The notes under the pieces were generated by a model. It made no database searches. It was not told where the DNA came from and saw only the letters and a program-made list of their open reading frames with translations. DNA of 64,000 bases from Gonocerus acuteangulatus. Taxonomy: Eukaryota > Arthropoda > Insecta > Hemiptera > Coreidae. Both the position numbers and the translations under genes were made by a program. Below, in pieces: positions 61,843-64,000 of this stretch (the stretch's first letter is position 1; each line of letters begins with the position of its first letter). The DNA lies in NCBI GenBank assembly GCA_946811695.1, contig OX328124.1, positions 60,699,749 through 60,763,748 on the forward strand, given 5' to 3'.

Positions 61843-62044
61843 TTTTTATTCTAATAATAAATTATAGTGTTATTCACGCTGCCATTTAAACCGGGACAAC
61901 TGTACAAGATCATTTGAGCAAGAACCAATGAGAGCGCAGAGAACAACCACAACTGCGCGGTGCTCTCATTCACTCTTACTGTTACGCGCAGTGTATTGCA
62001 GTCTATCATACGCAACATTTATTTTTATAAGTAAAGATGGAATG

Positions 62045-62760
62045 GTTGGGATTTGGCTAAAGAAACCTTAATACGATTTTTGTTTAAAAAATCTATATTT
62101 AGGACGTTTCGGCTACTCATTGGTAGCCTTCGTCAGCTAAAATGACAAGAGAAACAGAAATTAATACAGAAAAAAGTTTGTAATTGAGATAAGTAACAGA
62201 ACTATAAATGCACTTAACTTATTATAAAAGAACAATTTGGTCTTAAATTCTTAGAATGAGTAGAATGAAAATCAAAAGAAACATAACAAAAAAAGAAGAA
62301 AAAAGGCTATTATATTGAAGTTTATATAAGTAAATAGGTGCTAATAGTAACATTTATCAATTATAACAAAGAAACAAGATACTACATACCTATGGAAATG
62401 CCTGGAGGCAGAGGAAGACCAATGTTGGCAGTTAAGTAACCATTGCCTCCAGGCATTTCCATAGGTATGTAGTATCTTGTTTTTTTGTTATAATTAATAA
62501 ATGTTACTATTAGCACCTATTTACTTATATAAACTTCAATATAATAGCCTTTTTTCTTCTTTTTTTGTTATGTTTCTTTTGATTTTCATTCTACTCATTC
62601 TAAGAATTTAAGACCAAATTGTTCTTTTATAATAAGTTAAGTGTATTTATAGTTCTGTTACTTATCTCAATTACAAACTTTTTTCTGTATTAATTTCTGT
62701 TTTTCTTGTCATTTTAGCTGACGAAGGCTACCAATGAGTAGCCATTCCATCTTTACTTAT
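62045..62760. repeat. inverted pair of the hammerhead-motif repeat
   Basis: The minus-sense copy (62045-62410) and the plus-sense copy (62446-62750) are nearly identical over about 300 bases and also match the single copy at 3834-4270. The left copy keeps CTGACGA, the GGCTAC/GTAGCC stem and GAAACGTC (62136 to 62103). The right copy jumps from GTAGCC straight to ATTCCATC: the segment from GAAACGTC to CCCAACC is deleted between CC dinucleotides. A 35-base spacer (62411-62445) separates the arms. Confidence 0.8.
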
Positions 62761-63284
62761 CACCTCGACGGCTAACTATCTAATCATCATGATTTATTTC
62801 TATGTTTCCTGATAATTAAACCCCACAAAAGTGTCTGCCCTTTTTTAATTATTTTCAAATATGTTTATTGAAGATGCTGTTTAAATCGCAGCGTGAATGA
62901 AGCACTTCATTTAATATGAAAAATAAAAACTAGTTTTTTTTATTTACATTTTAACCCCCTTAAAAATGTCTGCCTTATTTATTATTCATTGTAAAATTTC
63001 CTTAATTGGCAATTTGTTTACATTAATGATAGTAGGGTTCTGAATAAAACCCTGTTTTTGGGCAATATTGTTTGGCACCTTTCCCCTATGCGCAGTACCT
63101 GGTGTTCCAAGGTATGTCCAGGAAACACATACTTGCCTTCTTATCAACCCAAGAGGTACACTATAGCAAAATTTCAAGGCGCATAAAACACTTCATGAAA
63201 AGTGCGTTACCAGCACTCCGACTATATTCTTCAATGAATTGGTGATACCCTGACCTGTATTGATTAAAATAGTGTATCAATGGT

Positions 63285-63370
63285 TAAAAAGTCCGACTCG
63301 CAGGAGCTGCGTCACTTAACGCGGTTCCAAACTTATTCCTAGTGACATTTGGAAAGCTTAAAATAGAAAT
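63285..63370 (+). repeat. dispersed repeat shared with 24580-24670
   Basis: AAAAAGTCCGACTCGCAGGA, GCTGCGTCACTTAACGCGG, then TCCTAGTGACATTTGG, matching the inverse of 24585-24660. It lies within the larger element at 61309-64000. Confidence 0.55.
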
Positions 63371-63374
63371 GAAC

Positions 63375-63409
<35 letters not shown>

Positions 63410-64000
63410 TATTTCGTGAAAAATTCTAACAACAATTCGAAGAAATGGGATAGATTAGGCATCACAAAGCACAGGAAACTGAGAGTAGCCAACTTACAAA
63501 GAAGCGGATAATTCTTAATTCTTGAGGGAGGATGTATAAGTCAATACAATTATGTATTGAAAACGTACTCACTTTTCTTCGGACTTAGATCGGTAAGCCT
63601 CAGATTTCTGGTCCCTTTGAGGTAACGGAAGATTTGTTTTGCTACCATCCTGTGATCATGTCCATAACACGTGTTGTACTGGATTAAAATACGTACTGGA
63701 TAAGTAATATCTGGTCTTGCACCAACTGATAGGTAAAGGAGTGGCCCTATAAGATTTTGATAAGGGTATCCTGGAAGAACGTTTTCTGAATTTCGCTAGA
63801 GTTTGAGACTAGGTATCATTGGGGTCGTCACAGGATTGCACTCGTCCATATTATATTTAATTTAGTTTTTAGTCAATTCCCAAAGATTTAGTTTTAGTTT
63901 AGTTAAAATCCATTAATTAGTATAATTTTAGTTTTTTTTTTTTATGTTGCAATTTTTAGTTTATTCCAAAAAGTGGATTTAGTTTTAATTTTAGTTTTAG

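Larger units (their letters stand above)
61309..64000. mobile_element. composite DNA element with subterminal TTTAG arrays, right end beyond the window
   Basis: It opens with GTTGGGCAAAACTAACGTTA and an array of TTAGTTT-type units to about 61500. A similar array occupies 63860-64000, where the window ends. Inside, 61576-61808 and 62945-63200 are inverted copies (both contain GCGCCTTGAAATTTTGCTAT and GGGTTGATAAGAAGG). Nested in the middle is the 62045-62760 inverted pair. A poly(A) run (61807-61839) and a poly(T) run (63377-63408) are present. There is no transposase frame. Subterminal short repeats at both ends resemble those of hAT-type elements, but the target duplication cannot be read. 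Confidence 0.6.

Overview
This is an animal nuclear genomic window. It is AT-rich, sparsely coding and crowded with (TA)n, (GT)n and poly(A/T) tracts, SINEs, MITEs and fold-back elements. The one gene I can support is an engrailed-family homeobox gene on the + strand. It has three coding exons (5724-6009, 51375-51489, 55369-55591) that join in frame with GT/AG splice sites into a 207-residue protein carrying the EH1, EH2, EH3, homeodomain (EH4) and EH5 blocks. Intron 1 is about 45.4 kb and intron 2 about 3.9 kb. The EH2-EH3 join (PSSG-PRSRR) and the homeodomain point to an arthropod, most likely an insect, and to engrailed rather than invected. I cannot name the species; the repeat content would suit a hemipteran, but that is a weak guess.

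Layout: 1-5.4 kb is upstream non-coding DNA with a hammerhead-motif repeat and a 5S-rRNA-headed SINE. 5.43-5.72 kb is a GC-rich promoter/5'UTR island with CCAAT, GC-box and GCCAT motifs. 5724-6009 is exon 1. 6.0-51.4 kb is intron 1, holding MITEs, long inverted repeats (18.1, 20.3, 25.3-26.0, 26.3-28.0, 39.1 and 47.3 kb), a tandem 350-bp duplication, a decayed non-LTR retrotransposon tail (35 kb), a mariner-type deletion derivative (41.8 kb), tRNA-like SINEs and a few GC-richer stretches that could be enhancers. 51375-51489 is exon 2. Intron 2 has an odd cluster of TTAGCG hexamers. Exon 3 ends at 55591 and the 3'UTR runs to about 57.24 kb, with tandem poly(A) signals and two Pumilio-type motifs. 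Beyond the gene lie a 779-bp palindromic element (58.5-59.3 kb), a possible Penelope-like remnant, a second 5S-headed SINE, and a nested inverted-repeat element from 61.3 kb past the window end.

The gene should act as a DNA-binding repressor in segmentation and posterior-compartment identity, with EH1 recruiting Groucho and EH2 contacting Exd/Pbx. The best leads for new biology are three. First, a dispersed family whose copies carry a hammerhead-ribozyme-like core (CTGANGA, a stem that differs between copies but stays paired, GAAA), often as inverted pairs. Second, SINEs that share one body under two different heads (5S rRNA and tRNA). Third, an unusual density of long inverted repeats in and around a transcribed developmental gene, which could yield hairpin RNAs. 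All computation was by eye; alignments and boundaries are approximate unless a target-site duplication fixes them.
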